Source: Micromonospora sp. ATCC 39149 (GTDB lineage: Bacteria; Actinomycetota; Actinomycetes; Mycobacteriales; Micromonosporaceae). Taken from it: a stretch of DNA of 42,646 nucleotides. Shown here in pieces: positions 29,195-37,299 of this stretch. The translations under genes were made by a program, and so were the position numbers. The notes beneath the pieces are model-generated. The model was not told the DNA's origin and ran no database searches. It saw only the letters and a program-made list of their open reading frames with translations. The stretch is from NCBI RefSeq assembly GCF_000158815.1, contig NZ_GG657738.1:1925393-1968038 (forward strand), read 5' to 3'. The number at the start of each line of letters is the position of its first letter. Position 1 is the first letter of the stretch.

Positions 29195-31216
29195 CTCGTG
29201 GGGGATGCGGCGGCGGACGTCCTCGGCGGTGGACGGGCCGGGCGTCCAGCGGGCCACCCAGGGCAGCTCGGCGGGTGGGGTGATCACCCCGTCCTCCAGG
29301 GCGGCGTACCGGCCGGCGAGGATCCGCCTCGCCGCCGCCACGTCGACCGAGTCGGTGTTCGCCCACAGGCCGGCGAACAGGGCGTCGACCCGCAGCCGGG
29401 CCTGACGGCAGAACAGGTCGGCCAGCTCGACGTGCTCCGGGCGCGCGTCCTTCTCCGCGTACGCCCGCACGCAGACGGCGCTCATCGCGAACAGCTCCGC
29501 GCCGATGTCCACCACCCGGCCGAGGAACGCCTGCTTGCGCTCCATCTTCCCCTGCCACCGCGACATCGCGTAGAACGTCGACCGGGCCAGCTTGCGGCTG
29601 TACCGCTCGACCTGGCGCAGGTGCCCGGCGAGCGGGCCGAACTCCGCGTACGCCTTCGGGGCCTGACCCCGGCCGACGGCGAGGGTGGGCAGCCACCTCG
29701 CGTAGAACGCGCCGGCCCGCGCGCCGGCCCTGGCCTTGCGGCCGAGCCCCGCGTCGGGGTCGATCAGGTCCCCGGCGACGGAGAGGTGGGCGTCGACCGC
29801 CTCGCGGGCGATCAGCAGGTGCATGATCTCGGTGGAGCCCTCGAAGATCCGGTTGATCCGCAGGTCCCGCAGGAGCTGCTCGACCGCCGCCGGGCGCTCG
29901 CCCCGGGCGGCCAGGGAGTCGGCGGTCTCGTAGCCGCGCCCACCCCGGATCTGGATCAGCTCGTCGCCGATCTTCCAGGCCATCTCGCTGGCGTACAGCT
30001 TGACCAGGGCCGCCTCGATCCGGATGTCGTTGCGGTCGTCGTCGGCGAGCAGGCAGCACAGGTCGAGCATCGTCTCCATGCCGTACGTGGTAGCGGCGAC
30101 GAAGGCGAGCTTCTGGGCGACGGCCTCGTGCTCGCCCACCGGCCGGCCCCACTGGACCCGGTCGGCGGCCCACTCCCGGGCCACGTTGAGCGACCACTTC
30201 CCGGCACCGACGCACATCGCCGGCAGCGAGAGCCGACCCGTGTTGAGGGTGGTCAGGGCGATCTTGAGACCCTTGCCCTCGCCACCGATGACGTTCTCGG
30301 CCGGCACGAACACGTCGTGGAACCGGGTGAGGCTGTTCTCCAGGCCGCGCAGGCCGGTGAACTCGTTGCGCCGTTCCACGGTGATGCCCTCGGCGTCGCC
30401 GTCGACGACGAACGCGGTGATCCCGCCGCGCCGCCCCTCGCTCGCCGGCACCCGGGCCATCACCACCAGCAGGGTGGCCACGGTGCCGTTGGTGGCCCAG
30501 AGCTTGACCCCGTTGAGCCGGTAGCCGGTGCCGTCGGCGGTCGGCTCGGCGGTGGTGGCCAGCCGTGCCGGGTCGGAGCCGACGTCCGGCTCGGTGAGCA
30601 GGAACGCCGACACCTCACCGGCGGCGAGCCGGGGCAGGAAGCTCCGCTTCTGCTCGCCGGTGCCGAACATCTTCAGCGGCTGCGGGACGCCGATCGACTG
30701 GTGCGCCGACAGCAACGCCCCGATCGCGGGGCTGACCGAGCCGGCCAGCATCAGCGCCCGGCAGTAGTGCAGGTTGCTCAGCCCGAGCCCGCCGTACTCC
30801 CGGTCGATCTTCATGCCGAACGCGCCGAGCCGGGCCAGTCCCCGGAACACCTCGTCGGGGATGCGGGCGTCCCGCTCGATCGCCGCGCCGTCCACCTCGG
30901 AGGTGAGGTACCCGCGCAGCCGGGCCAGGAACTCCTCGGCGCGGGCGTCCTCGGCCGGGTCGGTGCGCGGCCACGGGTGGACCAGGTCGAGCCGGAACCG
31001 CCCGAGGAACAGCTCCCTGCCGAAGCTGGGCCGGTCCCAGGCCGACTCGCGGGCCGCCTCGGCGACCTGCCGGGCCTCCTTCTCGGACACCTGCCCGGCC
31101 TCCGCCGGCAGCGGGCCGGTGGTTCCCGGGCCCGCGCTCCCCTGCGCCGGGGGCAGGCCGGCTCCGGCCCCTTCCACCGGGTCGGGCGCGGGTCGGCTGT
31201 TCTGGGTCGTGGTCAC
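29192..31216 (-). CDS. Acyl-CoA dehydrogenase family protein, large form
   Basis: 674 residues, about 250 more than classical acyl-CoA dehydrogenases. FAD enzymes of this type introduce the alpha-beta double bond in fatty acyl-CoA breakdown. Core motifs: AFLLTEPDVGSDPARLAT, ITAFVVDGDAEGI, RNEFTGLRGLENSLTRF and RINRIFEGSTEIMHLLIAREA (residues about 80-480), followed by a C-terminal helical extension (KLARSTFYAMSRWQGKMERK). The GTG at 31216 has GAGGAGG 6 nt upstream; the longer in-frame start at 31378 crosses the promoter region. An inverted repeat upstream suggests control by a TetR- or GntR-like regulator. Confidence 0.93.
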   Translation of the reverse strand: MTTTQNSRPAPDPVEGAGAGLPPAQGSAGPGTTGPLPAEAGQVSEKEARQVAEAARESAWDRPSFGRELFLGRFRLDLVHPWPRTDPAEDARAEEFLARLRGYLTSEVDGAAIERDARIPDEVFRGLARLGAFGMKIDREYGGLGLSNLHYCRALMLAGSVSPAIGALLSAHQSIGVPQPLKMFGTGEQKRSFLPRLAAGEVSAFLLTEPDVGSDPARLATTAEPTADGTGYRLNGVKLWATNGTVATLLVVMARVPASEGRRGGITAFVVDGDAEGITVERRNEFTGLRGLENSLTRFHDVFVPAENVIGGEGKGLKIALTTLNTGRLSLPAMCVGAGKWSLNVAREWAADRVQWGRPVGEHEAVAQKLAFVAATTYGMETMLDLCCLLADDDRNDIRIEAALVKLYASEMAWKIGDELIQIRGGRGYETADSLAARGERPAAVEQLLRDLRINRIFEGSTEIMHLLIAREAVDAHLSVAGDLIDPDAGLGRKARAGARAGAFYARWLPTLAVGRGQAPKAYAEFGPLAGHLRQVERYSRKLARSTFYAMSRWQGKMERKQAFLGRVVDIGAELFAMSAVCVRAYAEKDARPEHVELADLFCRQARLRVDALFAGLWANTDSVDVAAARRILAGRYAALEDGVITPPAELPWVARWTPGPSTAEDVRRRIPHE

Positions 31217-31269
31217 GGCGGCCTCCTCGAACCTCGGTCCGGATGCGTCAACGTGCTCGACACAAACAA

Positions 31270-31300
31270 CGCTACCCCCGGTTGTTACCCAGGGGTAGCG
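31270..31300. promoter_or_regulatory. Inverted repeat upstream of the acyl-CoA dehydrogenase gene
   Basis: CGCTACCCC (31270-31278) and GGGGTAGCG (31292-31300) are perfect complements around a 13-nt centre that itself contains TTACCC. On the minus strand the left arm reads GGGGTAGCG, including a TAGCGT -10-like box. Good operator candidate about 55 nt upstream of the start. Confidence 0.55.
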
Positions 31301-31346
31301 TCGCGGATACCTCGGATTTCCGACAGCGTCGCCGCTGGTCGGAGGG

Positions 31347-31850
31347 TCAGTCGCCGGCGAGCACCTGCGGATCGTCATCGTCGTCGTCGACGTCGTCCTC
31401 GCCCCAGTTGCGGCGGGCGAACGGCAGGAAGGCCCAGAGGGTCAGGAACCAGACGGCGGTGATCGCGGTGAGCACGAAGGCGATGCCCCGGTTCAGCACG
31501 AAGTCGGTGATCAGCAGGACCGCGCTGACCATCGAGACGAGCATGAACGCGAGCCCGCCGCTGGCCATCCGGTGGGCAAAGCGGACCAGCTCCGGCTTGC
31601 GCCCCTGGCGGAACAACGCCCGGTGGAAGGCCACCGGGCTAATGATCATCGCGGTGGCGGCGGCAGCCGCCAACAGCGAGACGATGTAGACGTCCTTCTG
31701 GAAGGCGTTGGTGCGGGTGAAACCGCTGCTGAACGGCAGGGTCAGCAGGAACGCGAAGAGGATCTGCACGCCGGTCTGCGCGACCCGCAACTCCTGGAGC
31801 AGATCGGCGAAGTTGCGCTGCCAGCGCTGCCTCTCGGTTTCCTTCGACAC
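31347..31850 (-). CDS. DUF6328-like four-helix membrane protein
   Basis: 167 residues. A charged N-terminus (ERQRWQRNFADLLQELRVAQ) precedes four helices (VQILFAFLLTLPF; VYIVSLLAAAAATAMIISPVA; LAFMLVSMVSAVLLITDFVL; IAFVLTAITAVWFLTLWAF), and the tail is strongly acidic (EDDVDDDDDD). This matches the DUF6328 family, of unknown function. The GTG start has GGAGGT 5 nt upstream. Confidence 0.82.
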   Translation of the reverse strand: MSKETERQRWQRNFADLLQELRVAQTGVQILFAFLLTLPFSSGFTRTNAFQKDVYIVSLLAAAAATAMIISPVAFHRALFRQGRKPELVRFAHRMASGGLAFMLVSMVSAVLLITDFVLNRGIAFVLTAITAVWFLTLWAFLPFARRNWGEDDVDDDDDDPQVLAGD

Positions 31851-31958
31851 GTGTTACCTCCGGGGCGACGGTACTGCCGGCGGGTGCGGCCCGCCGACAG
31901 CATCGCCATTGCCCGATCGCCCGGGCGGCGAAACCGATTCACGCCCATGCCCGCGCGG

Positions 31959-32708
31959 TCAGGAGCCCCGACGGATCCGGCCCGCGTACCGGGCCTCCAG
32001 GGCGTTGTTGTGCTCGTCGCCGCCGGCGATGTTGGCCGACAGGTAGACCGGGGGCCGCTCCCCCGCCGCGAGCAGCCGGGCCACCACCTCGACCGTGATC
32101 TGCTGCGCGAGCAGGGCCGCCGTGATCGAGGAGACCGCGCCGACCGCGCCGCCACCGGGCATCGGCAGGGTCGCGTCGCCGTACGGGGCCCCGTTGTCCA
32201 GCACCACGTCGGCGAAGTCGGCCAGCTTCCGCCCCGACGGGTGCCGGGAGGTCATCCGCGCCGAGTGCTGGGCCGACGTGATGGCGATCAGGCGGTGCCC
32301 GCGCCCGGTCACCAGCGCCGCGAACTCCACGATCGCCCCGTTGACCCCGGAGTTGGAGGCCACCACGAACACGTCGGACGGGTGAACCGGGGCCAGCTCG
32401 TAGAGGCGGTGGGCCACCGACGGGTCCCGCTCCAGTAGCGGGCCAAGGACGTCGGCCGGCGCCCCGCCGTGCAGTACCACGTCGCGCAGCGCGATCCGGT
32501 TGGTCGGCACCAGGCCACCGGCCCGGCCGGCGATCTCCATGGCGAGGGCCTCCGAGTGGCCGGTGCCGAACGCGTGGACCACCCCGTCGGCGCGCAGCGC
32601 GTCGGCGATCAGCTCGGCCGCACGACCCACCGCCTCCCGCTGGCTGGCCGACACCTGCCCGATCGTCTCCGTCACCACCGCCAGGTAGCTCTCGGCGCTG
32701 AGCGTCAT
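31959..32708 (-). CDS. SIS-domain (sugar isomerase-like) protein
   Basis: 249 residues of the UPF0309-like SIS group. Phosphosugar-binding segments are clear: VHAFGTGHSEALAMEIAGRAGG, VFVVASNSGVNGAIVEFA and LIAITSAQHSARM. Such proteins bind or isomerise amino-sugar phosphates, or sense them. Its ATG overlaps the stop of the AAC(3)-like gene (ATGA), which in turn overlaps the alpha/beta hydrolase gene, so all three are one coupled unit. Reaction not determined. Confidence 0.88.
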   Translation of the reverse strand: MTLSAESYLAVVTETIGQVSASQREAVGRAAELIADALRADGVVHAFGTGHSEALAMEIAGRAGGLVPTNRIALRDVVLHGGAPADVLGPLLERDPSVAHRLYELAPVHPSDVFVVASNSGVNGAIVEFAALVTGRGHRLIAITSAQHSARMTSRHPSGRKLADFADVVLDNGAPYGDATLPMPGGGAVGAVSSITAALLAQQITVEVVARLLAAGERPPVYLSANIAGGDEHNNALEARYAGRIRRGS

Positions 32709-33568
32709 GCGTCCTCCATCCGCCGGTTTCTGTCCGCCGCCGGTGGATCTGGGTCCGCCGCCCGCCGGTTGCGGGCCAGCCACCCCACCGCGAAGTCGAC
32801 CGCCGCCCGCTGGCGCATCAACCGTCCCGTCCCTTCGCCGACCGGGCCGACCCGCACCGCCCCGGTCGCCTCCAGGCCGGCCCCGAGCCGGGGGAAATCG
32901 CCCTCGTCGAGCACGATGTCGTCCCACCACACCCAACGCCGCCCGCCGTCCGGGGTGAGCACCGCCGCGCCCTCCCGCTGCCTCGGCGGGGTGGCCTGCC
33001 GGTACTCGGCCAGGTGCAGCGACGTGTTCGAGTCGTGGCCGACGCCGAGCAGCAGCACGTCGGCGTCGGCGTCGGCGTCGTACAGCCGGCCCAACGGCGA
33101 CTCGGCACCGAGCATGCCGGCCAGGGGATGCCCGGTCACGACCCGCTCGGCGGCGGGCCCGAGGGCGGCGAAGGAGACCCGCGGGTGATCGCTACGCCGG
33201 GCCCCCGGCCAGCACCGGACCGTCTCGGCCAGCGCCCCCATGAACCGGCTCGGGGTGACCGCCGGGTCGAAGGCGGGGGTCTCGGCCCGGATCACCGGCC
33301 ACCAGTCCGCCGGCACCGGCGGGTTCCGCCACCCGGCCGGGTCGCTGTTCTCCGGTGTGTGGGTGGGCACCACGATCGTGCCCTGCGGGCCAAGCGCGTC
33401 GCGCAGGGCGAGGGCCACCGCCTGCGCGCCGCCGCAGACGAACCCGAGCGCCTTCAGCCCGGCGTGCACGAGCACGATGCCGCCGGGGCGTACCCCCAGG
33501 TCGGCGAGCTGCGCCGCGAGCGACGCGCGGGTGTGTGGCCGGGTCGCGCCGGGCCCGGTCGCGGTCAT
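32705..33568 (-). CDS. AAC(3)-family aminoglycoside N-acetyltransferase-like protein
   Basis: 287 residues. Family features: LADLGVRPGGIVLVHAGLKALG, TIVVPTHTPENSDPAGW, and the active-site region SDHPRVSFAALGP, with the catalytic His in the DHP triplet, plus LLLGVGHDSNTSLHLAEY. AAC(3) enzymes transfer acetyl from acetyl-CoA to the 3-amino group of 2-deoxystreptamine drugs; relatives with other amine substrates exist. Coupled by ATGA to the upstream hydrolase and downstream SIS protein, an amino-sugar context. No antibiotic cluster is in this window, so resistance is a possibility, not shown. Confidence 0.88.
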   Translation of the reverse strand: MTATGPGATRPHTRASLAAQLADLGVRPGGIVLVHAGLKALGFVCGGAQAVALALRDALGPQGTIVVPTHTPENSDPAGWRNPPVPADWWPVIRAETPAFDPAVTPSRFMGALAETVRCWPGARRSDHPRVSFAALGPAAERVVTGHPLAGMLGAESPLGRLYDADADADVLLLGVGHDSNTSLHLAEYRQATPPRQREGAAVLTPDGGRRWVWWDDIVLDEGDFPRLGAGLEATGAVRVGPVGEGTGRLMRQRAAVDFAVGWLARNRRAADPDPPAADRNRRMEDA

Positions 33569-34395
33569 CGGGCGGTCGCCGTGCGTGCCAGGACCGCCTC
33601 GGCCAGCGGGCCCGGCGCCTCGTCGGGGATCCAGTGCGACACCCCGGCCAGCGTGACGCGGCGGTAGTCGCCGGTGACGTGCCCGGCGCACGCCTCGGCG
33701 GCGGTACGGCCGATCGCCCTGTCCCGGTCGCTCCAGACGAAGGTGGTCGGCACCGGCACCGGACCGACCGCCGCGAGGTCCCGCCTGGACATCGCGCGGT
33801 ACCAGTTCAGGGCGGCGGTCAGCGCGCCCTGGGCGCGCATCGGCTCGGCGTAGTGGGCGACCCGGTCGGCGTCGCCGACGCCGCCGAGCAGCCGGCGCAG
33901 GGCGGCGGCCCGAAACGCCAGCAGCACCTTCTCGGCCTTGCCCGGCTTGCGGAACAGGGCGATGTACGACGAGCGGGCCTTCTGCTCGGCGTCGGTGGCC
34001 AGCGCGTGCGCCATCGCGGCGGGGTGCGGGACCGACACGGCGGTGAGGGTGCGCACCCGGTCGGGGTGGGCGGCGGCGAGCCCCCAGGCGACGATCGCGC
34101 CCCAGTCGTGCCCCACCACGTGGGCCGCGTCGACGCCCAGCGCGTCGAGCACCGCCGCCGCGTCGGCGACCAGCTCGGGAACGCGGTACGCCTCGACCGC
34201 CGCCGGCCGGGCGCCAGGCGAGTATCCGCGCTGGTCGAGCGCGTACGTGCGCAGCCCAGCGGCGTGCAGCGCCGGGGTCACCCCGTCCCACTCGCCGCTG
34301 TGCTGCGGGAAGCCGTGCAGCAGCAGCACCGGCTCGCCGTCGGCCGGACCGCCGGTGCGCACCTCGAACGTCAGCCCTCGCGCGTCGACCCGCAT
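33565..34395 (-). CDS. Alpha/beta hydrolase, epoxide-hydrolase-like
   Basis: 276 residues. Oxyanion HGFPQ, nucleophile Asp in VGHDWGAIVAWG (an Asp rather than Ser, as in epoxide hydrolases and haloalkane dehalogenases), and the catalytic His in VSHWIPDEAP. The start is ATG at 34395; a TAGGCT -10 box ends 7 nt upstream, suggesting a leaderless message. A longer start at 34428 would include that promoter. First gene of a three-gene overlapping unit with AAC(3)-like and SIS proteins. Confidence 0.88.
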   Translation of the reverse strand: MRVDARGLTFEVRTGGPADGEPVLLLHGFPQHSGEWDGVTPALHAAGLRTYALDQRGYSPGARPAAVEAYRVPELVADAAAVLDALGVDAAHVVGHDWGAIVAWGLAAAHPDRVRTLTAVSVPHPAAMAHALATDAEQKARSSYIALFRKPGKAEKVLLAFRAAALRRLLGGVGDADRVAHYAEPMRAQGALTAALNWYRAMSRRDLAAVGPVPVPTTFVWSDRDRAIGRTAAEACAGHVTGDYRRVTLAGVSHWIPDEAPGPLAEAVLARTATAR

Positions 34396-34402
34396 GATCG
34401 GC

Positions 34403-34408
34403 AGCCTA
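34403..34408 (-). promoter_or_regulatory. -10 box of the hydrolase unit
   Basis: Minus-strand TAGGCT ends 7 nt before the ATG at 34395, in the 29-nt gap after the TIGR03943 gene. Confidence 0.4.
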
Positions 34409-34424
34409 CCCGGGGCGCCCGCGC

Positions 34425-35180
34425 TCACTCGTACTGGTTTCTCGGCGCGGGCACCTCCCGCCAGGACTCCACGGCCAGGTACGGGATCTCGGCGTCGTTG
34501 ACCGGGTCCCGCGCGATTCGGTCGCTGTAGCGGCCGGTGACCTCGACCCAGGTGTCGTGCGGCAGGCCGACGGGCACGTCGCCGGTCATCCCCAGCTTGA
34601 CCGGGCGGCCGTCGGCGGCGCAGCAGGAGAGCACCATGCGGGCCAGGATCGGCTGCCCGTCAGGACCGGGCGCGATGAACCCGGTGAGCCGGACCCGCCG
34701 GTCGCCGATCGACTCGCCCCGCTCGAACAGCGCCCGGGCGGCGTAGTCGAGGACGGTGACCGGGGCCGGGTCGCCCGGCGGCAGGGGCGGGTAGTCCGAC
34801 TGCTGCTTGCTGGCCAGCGCGGTGCCGGCCTGGCCCACCGCGTACGAGCCGAGGGCCGGCGGGGCGACCAGCAGCAGCCCGAGCACCGGCAGCAGGAGCA
34901 GCCAGCCGACGCGCGGCTCGTGGTGACCGTGCCCGTCGTCGTCGGCCGCGTGGCCGTGCCCGTCGTCGTCGGGCCCGTGACCGGGGTCGGCCGGGGCCGG
35001 CGCGGGCCGCAGGTCGTACCAGAGGGTCATGATCGCGGCGGCGATCAGCGCGAGCCCGGCGGCGATGAGGAACGGCCGCAGCCCTTCCTTGACGTACCGC
35101 AGGTAGAGATCGGTGACGCTGGCCCGGACCACCGCGCCGCCGAGCAGCAGCAGCATGACCGCCTGCGCCTGCCGGTTCAC
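34425..35180 (-). CDS. TIGR03943-family putative permease subunit
   Basis: 251 residues: two N-terminal helices (VMLLLLGGAVV; FLIAAGLALIAAAIMTLWY), a His/Asp-rich loop (DDDGHGHAADDDGHGHH) that could bind metal, a third helix, then a C-terminal domain (RVRLTGFIAPGPDGQPILARM with a Cys pair in VLSCCAADGR). These proteins always partner the DUF318-type permease, whose stop overlaps this GTG start (GTGA). The transported substrate is not known; the histidine loop hints at a metal. Confidence 0.88.
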   Translation of the reverse strand: MNRQAQAVMLLLLGGAVVRASVTDLYLRYVKEGLRPFLIAAGLALIAAAIMTLWYDLRPAPAPADPGHGPDDDGHGHAADDDGHGHHEPRVGWLLLLPVLGLLLVAPPALGSYAVGQAGTALASKQQSDYPPLPPGDPAPVTVLDYAARALFERGESIGDRRVRLTGFIAPGPDGQPILARMVLSCCAADGRPVKLGMTGDVPVGLPHDTWVEVTGRYSDRIARDPVNDAEIPYLAVESWREVPAPRNQYE

Positions 35181-36316
35181 AGCAGCACCGTCCCGGCGAG
35201 GCTGGCCACCCCGACGGCGACCACGAAGGTCGCCGGGGCGAACCGGAACGCGAACCGGCGACCGAAGATGCCGGCCTGCATCGAGATCAGCTTGAGATCG
35301 ACCATCGGCCCAACCACCAGGAAGACGAGACGGGAGGTGAGAGAGAACTGCGACAGCGACGCCGCGACGAAGGCGTCGGCCTCCGAACAGAGCGACAGCA
35401 GCACGGCGAGCACGGCCAGGGCGAGCACCGACAACACCGGGGAGTCGGCGAGGGTCTGCAACCACCGCTCCGGCACCAGCACGTTGATGCTGGCGGCGGC
35501 CATCGCGCCGACGACCAGGAAGCCGCCGGCGTGAATGATGTCGTGCCGCATGGCCGCCCAGAAGGCCGCGCCCCGCGACGTGCCCTCCAGCTCGGGCCGG
35601 TGCGGCAGCCGGATCCAGTCGGCGCGGCCGAGCCGCAGCCAGAGCCATCCCATGATCATGGCGACGACCAGGCTGGCCAACGCCCGAGCGAGCACCATCT
35701 CCGGTGCTCCCGGGAAGGCGACGGCGGTAGCGGCGAGCACGATCGGGTTGACCGCCGGAGCGGCGAGCAGGAACGCCAGGGCCGCCGCCGGGGTGACGCC
35801 ACGCCGGATCAGGGAGCCGGCGATCGGCACCGCACCGCACTCGCAGCCGGGCAGCACCACACCGGCGGCGCTGGCCACCGGCACCGCGAGGGCCGGATGC
35901 CGGGGCAGCGCCCGGGCCCAGAACGAGCGTGGCACGAAGACCGCGATCACCGCCGAGAGCAGTACCCCGAAGACCAGGAACGGCACCGCCTGCACGAGCA
36001 CCGAGACGAAGACCGTGGTCCAGGTCTGCAACCGGGGCCCGGCCAGCGCGGCGGCGAGCTGCTCGCGGAACACGATCAGCAGGACCAGCAGCGCGGCCAG
36101 CACCTCGACCGAGCCGAACCAGCCGCCGACGGAGCGTCGCGGCCCGCCCGGTGCCGCCTTCCCCTCCGGTACGTCCGGCGTGGCCCCGCCGGCCGCTCCC
36201 GTCCCCGGGGTCGCCCCGGGCGGGACATCCACCGACCCGCCGTCCGCCGCCGGCGCCCTGGCGGCTCCCCCGCCGGGTCTGACGGGCGGGACGGAACTGT
36301 CCGTCGTCGATGTCAC
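35177..36316 (-). CDS. Permease of the DUF318/UPF0718 family
   Basis: 379 residues. A Pro/Ala/Gly-rich cytoplasmic N-terminus (about 80 residues) precedes eight or so helices. The family's cysteine motif is clear (GVVLPGCECGAVPIAGSL), with a second conserved region SEADAFVAASLSQFSL and VGPMVDLKLISM. Works with the TIGR03943 protein encoded next. Start taken as GTG at 36316, 7 nt after AGGGAG; GTG at 36322 is the alternative. A promoter lies 40 nt upstream. Confidence 0.88.
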   Translation of the reverse strand: MTSTTDSSVPPVRPGGGAARAPAADGGSVDVPPGATPGTGAAGGATPDVPEGKAAPGGPRRSVGGWFGSVEVLAALLVLLIVFREQLAAALAGPRLQTWTTVFVSVLVQAVPFLVFGVLLSAVIAVFVPRSFWARALPRHPALAVPVASAAGVVLPGCECGAVPIAGSLIRRGVTPAAALAFLLAAPAVNPIVLAATAVAFPGAPEMVLARALASLVVAMIMGWLWLRLGRADWIRLPHRPELEGTSRGAAFWAAMRHDIIHAGGFLVVGAMAAASINVLVPERWLQTLADSPVLSVLALAVLAVLLSLCSEADAFVAASLSQFSLTSRLVFLVVGPMVDLKLISMQAGIFGRRFAFRFAPATFVVAVGVASLAGTVLL

Positions 36317-36354
36317 GGTCACGCTCCCTCGGGGCGGATGGATTCGGCGGCGCG

Positions 36355-36383
36355 ACACTACCGCGCCCAGCGGCCCGGGTCGA
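36355..36383 (-). promoter_or_regulatory. Promoter of the permease-TIGR03943 operon
   Basis: Minus strand: TCGACC (36383-36378), 17-nt spacer, TAGTGT (36360-36355). Transcription would begin about 30 nt before the GTG start. Confidence 0.5.
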
Positions 36384-36438
36384 TGGACTCCGCCAAGATG
36401 GTGGTGTCTGGATCGGAGTGAGCTGCGAAAAGGTCCTT

Positions 36439-36467
36439 TTGCCCGGTGATCTTCCAGGGTGTAGCGT
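36439..36467 (+). promoter_or_regulatory. Promoter of the thiamine transporter operon
   Basis: TTGCCC (36439-36444), 17-nt spacer, TAGCGT (36462-36467). The predicted RNA start near 36474 lies just ahead of the TPP riboswitch. A 13-bp palindrome (AAAAGGTCCTTTT, 36428-36440) overlaps the -35 box. Confidence 0.6.
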
Positions 36468-36486
36468 CAACGGGACAACTTCACAT

Positions 36487-36575
<89 letters not shown>

Positions 36576-36657
36576 TCGACCTCCAGCCGCGTCGACGTCC
36601 GGTTCCACCGGGCGCGACGTGCGTCTTCTCCTGGTTCGTCAAGGACTGGGAGCCGCC

Positions 36658-37248
36658 ATGAACCACACCGACAGCAACCGCTGGCGCACGATCGACATCG
36701 TGGTCGCCTCGGTGATCGCCGTCGCCTTCGGCGTCATCTTCTGGGCCTGGGGCCTGGTCTGGAGCGCCACCGAGGGGGCGTTCGCGTTCTTCCCGCCCGC
36801 GCAGACCCTGCTCTACGGCGTCTGGCTGATGCCGGCCGTGCTCGGCGGCCTGGTGATCCGCAAGCCGGGCGCGGCCCTGTACTGCGAGACCGTCGCCGCC
36901 GTCCTGTCCGCCCTGCTGGGCAGTCAGTGGGCCGGCACGGTGATCCCGCAGGGCATGATCCAGGGCCTGGGCGCGGAGCTGGCGTTCGCCGCGTTCCGGT
37001 ACCGCTCGTTCCGGCTGCCGACCGCGCTGCTCGCCGGGGCGTTCACCGGTGTCAGCGCCGCCCTGTTCGACTTCTTCGTCTGGAACGCCGAGTACGACCT
37101 GACCGGCTACCGCCTCCCGTACGCCCTGATCACCGTGATCAGCGCCACGATCATCGCGGGCGCGGGCGGCTGGGCGCTGACCCGCGCCCTGGCCACCACC
37201 GGCGCCCTGGACCGCTTCCCCGCCGCCCGCACCCGAACCCCCATCTAG
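36658..37248 (+). CDS. ykoE: ECF transporter S component, YkoE family (thiamine or precursor)
   Basis: 196 residues, about six membrane helices, starting TIDIVVASVIAVAFGVIFWAWG. It carries the YkoE pattern GSQWAGTVIPQGMIQGLGAELAFA. This is the substrate-binding subunit of the YkoEDC importer for thiamine or its hydroxymethylpyrimidine part; the TPP riboswitch just upstream supports that. Start ATG at 36658 has GGGAG 6 nt upstream; the in-frame GTG at 36619 is weaker. Confidence 0.94.
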   Translation: MNHTDSNRWRTIDIVVASVIAVAFGVIFWAWGLVWSATEGAFAFFPPAQTLLYGVWLMPAVLGGLVIRKPGAALYCETVAAVLSALLGSQWAGTVIPQGMIQGLGAELAFAAFRYRSFRLPTALLAGAFTGVSAALFDFFVWNAEYDLTGYRLPYALITVISATIIAGAGGWALTRALATTGALDRFPAARTRTPI

Positions 37249-37299
37249 GCGACCTGGCGCGGGCATCCGCTCGAGGCTGGGCGGGGAGGGAGGGGTCCG

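Noticed and set aside
32705..33568. Aminoglycoside biosynthesis or resistance cluster
   Set aside because: Only the AAC(3)-like gene suggests it; no 2-deoxystreptamine synthase, glycosyltransferase or 16S methylase gene is present.
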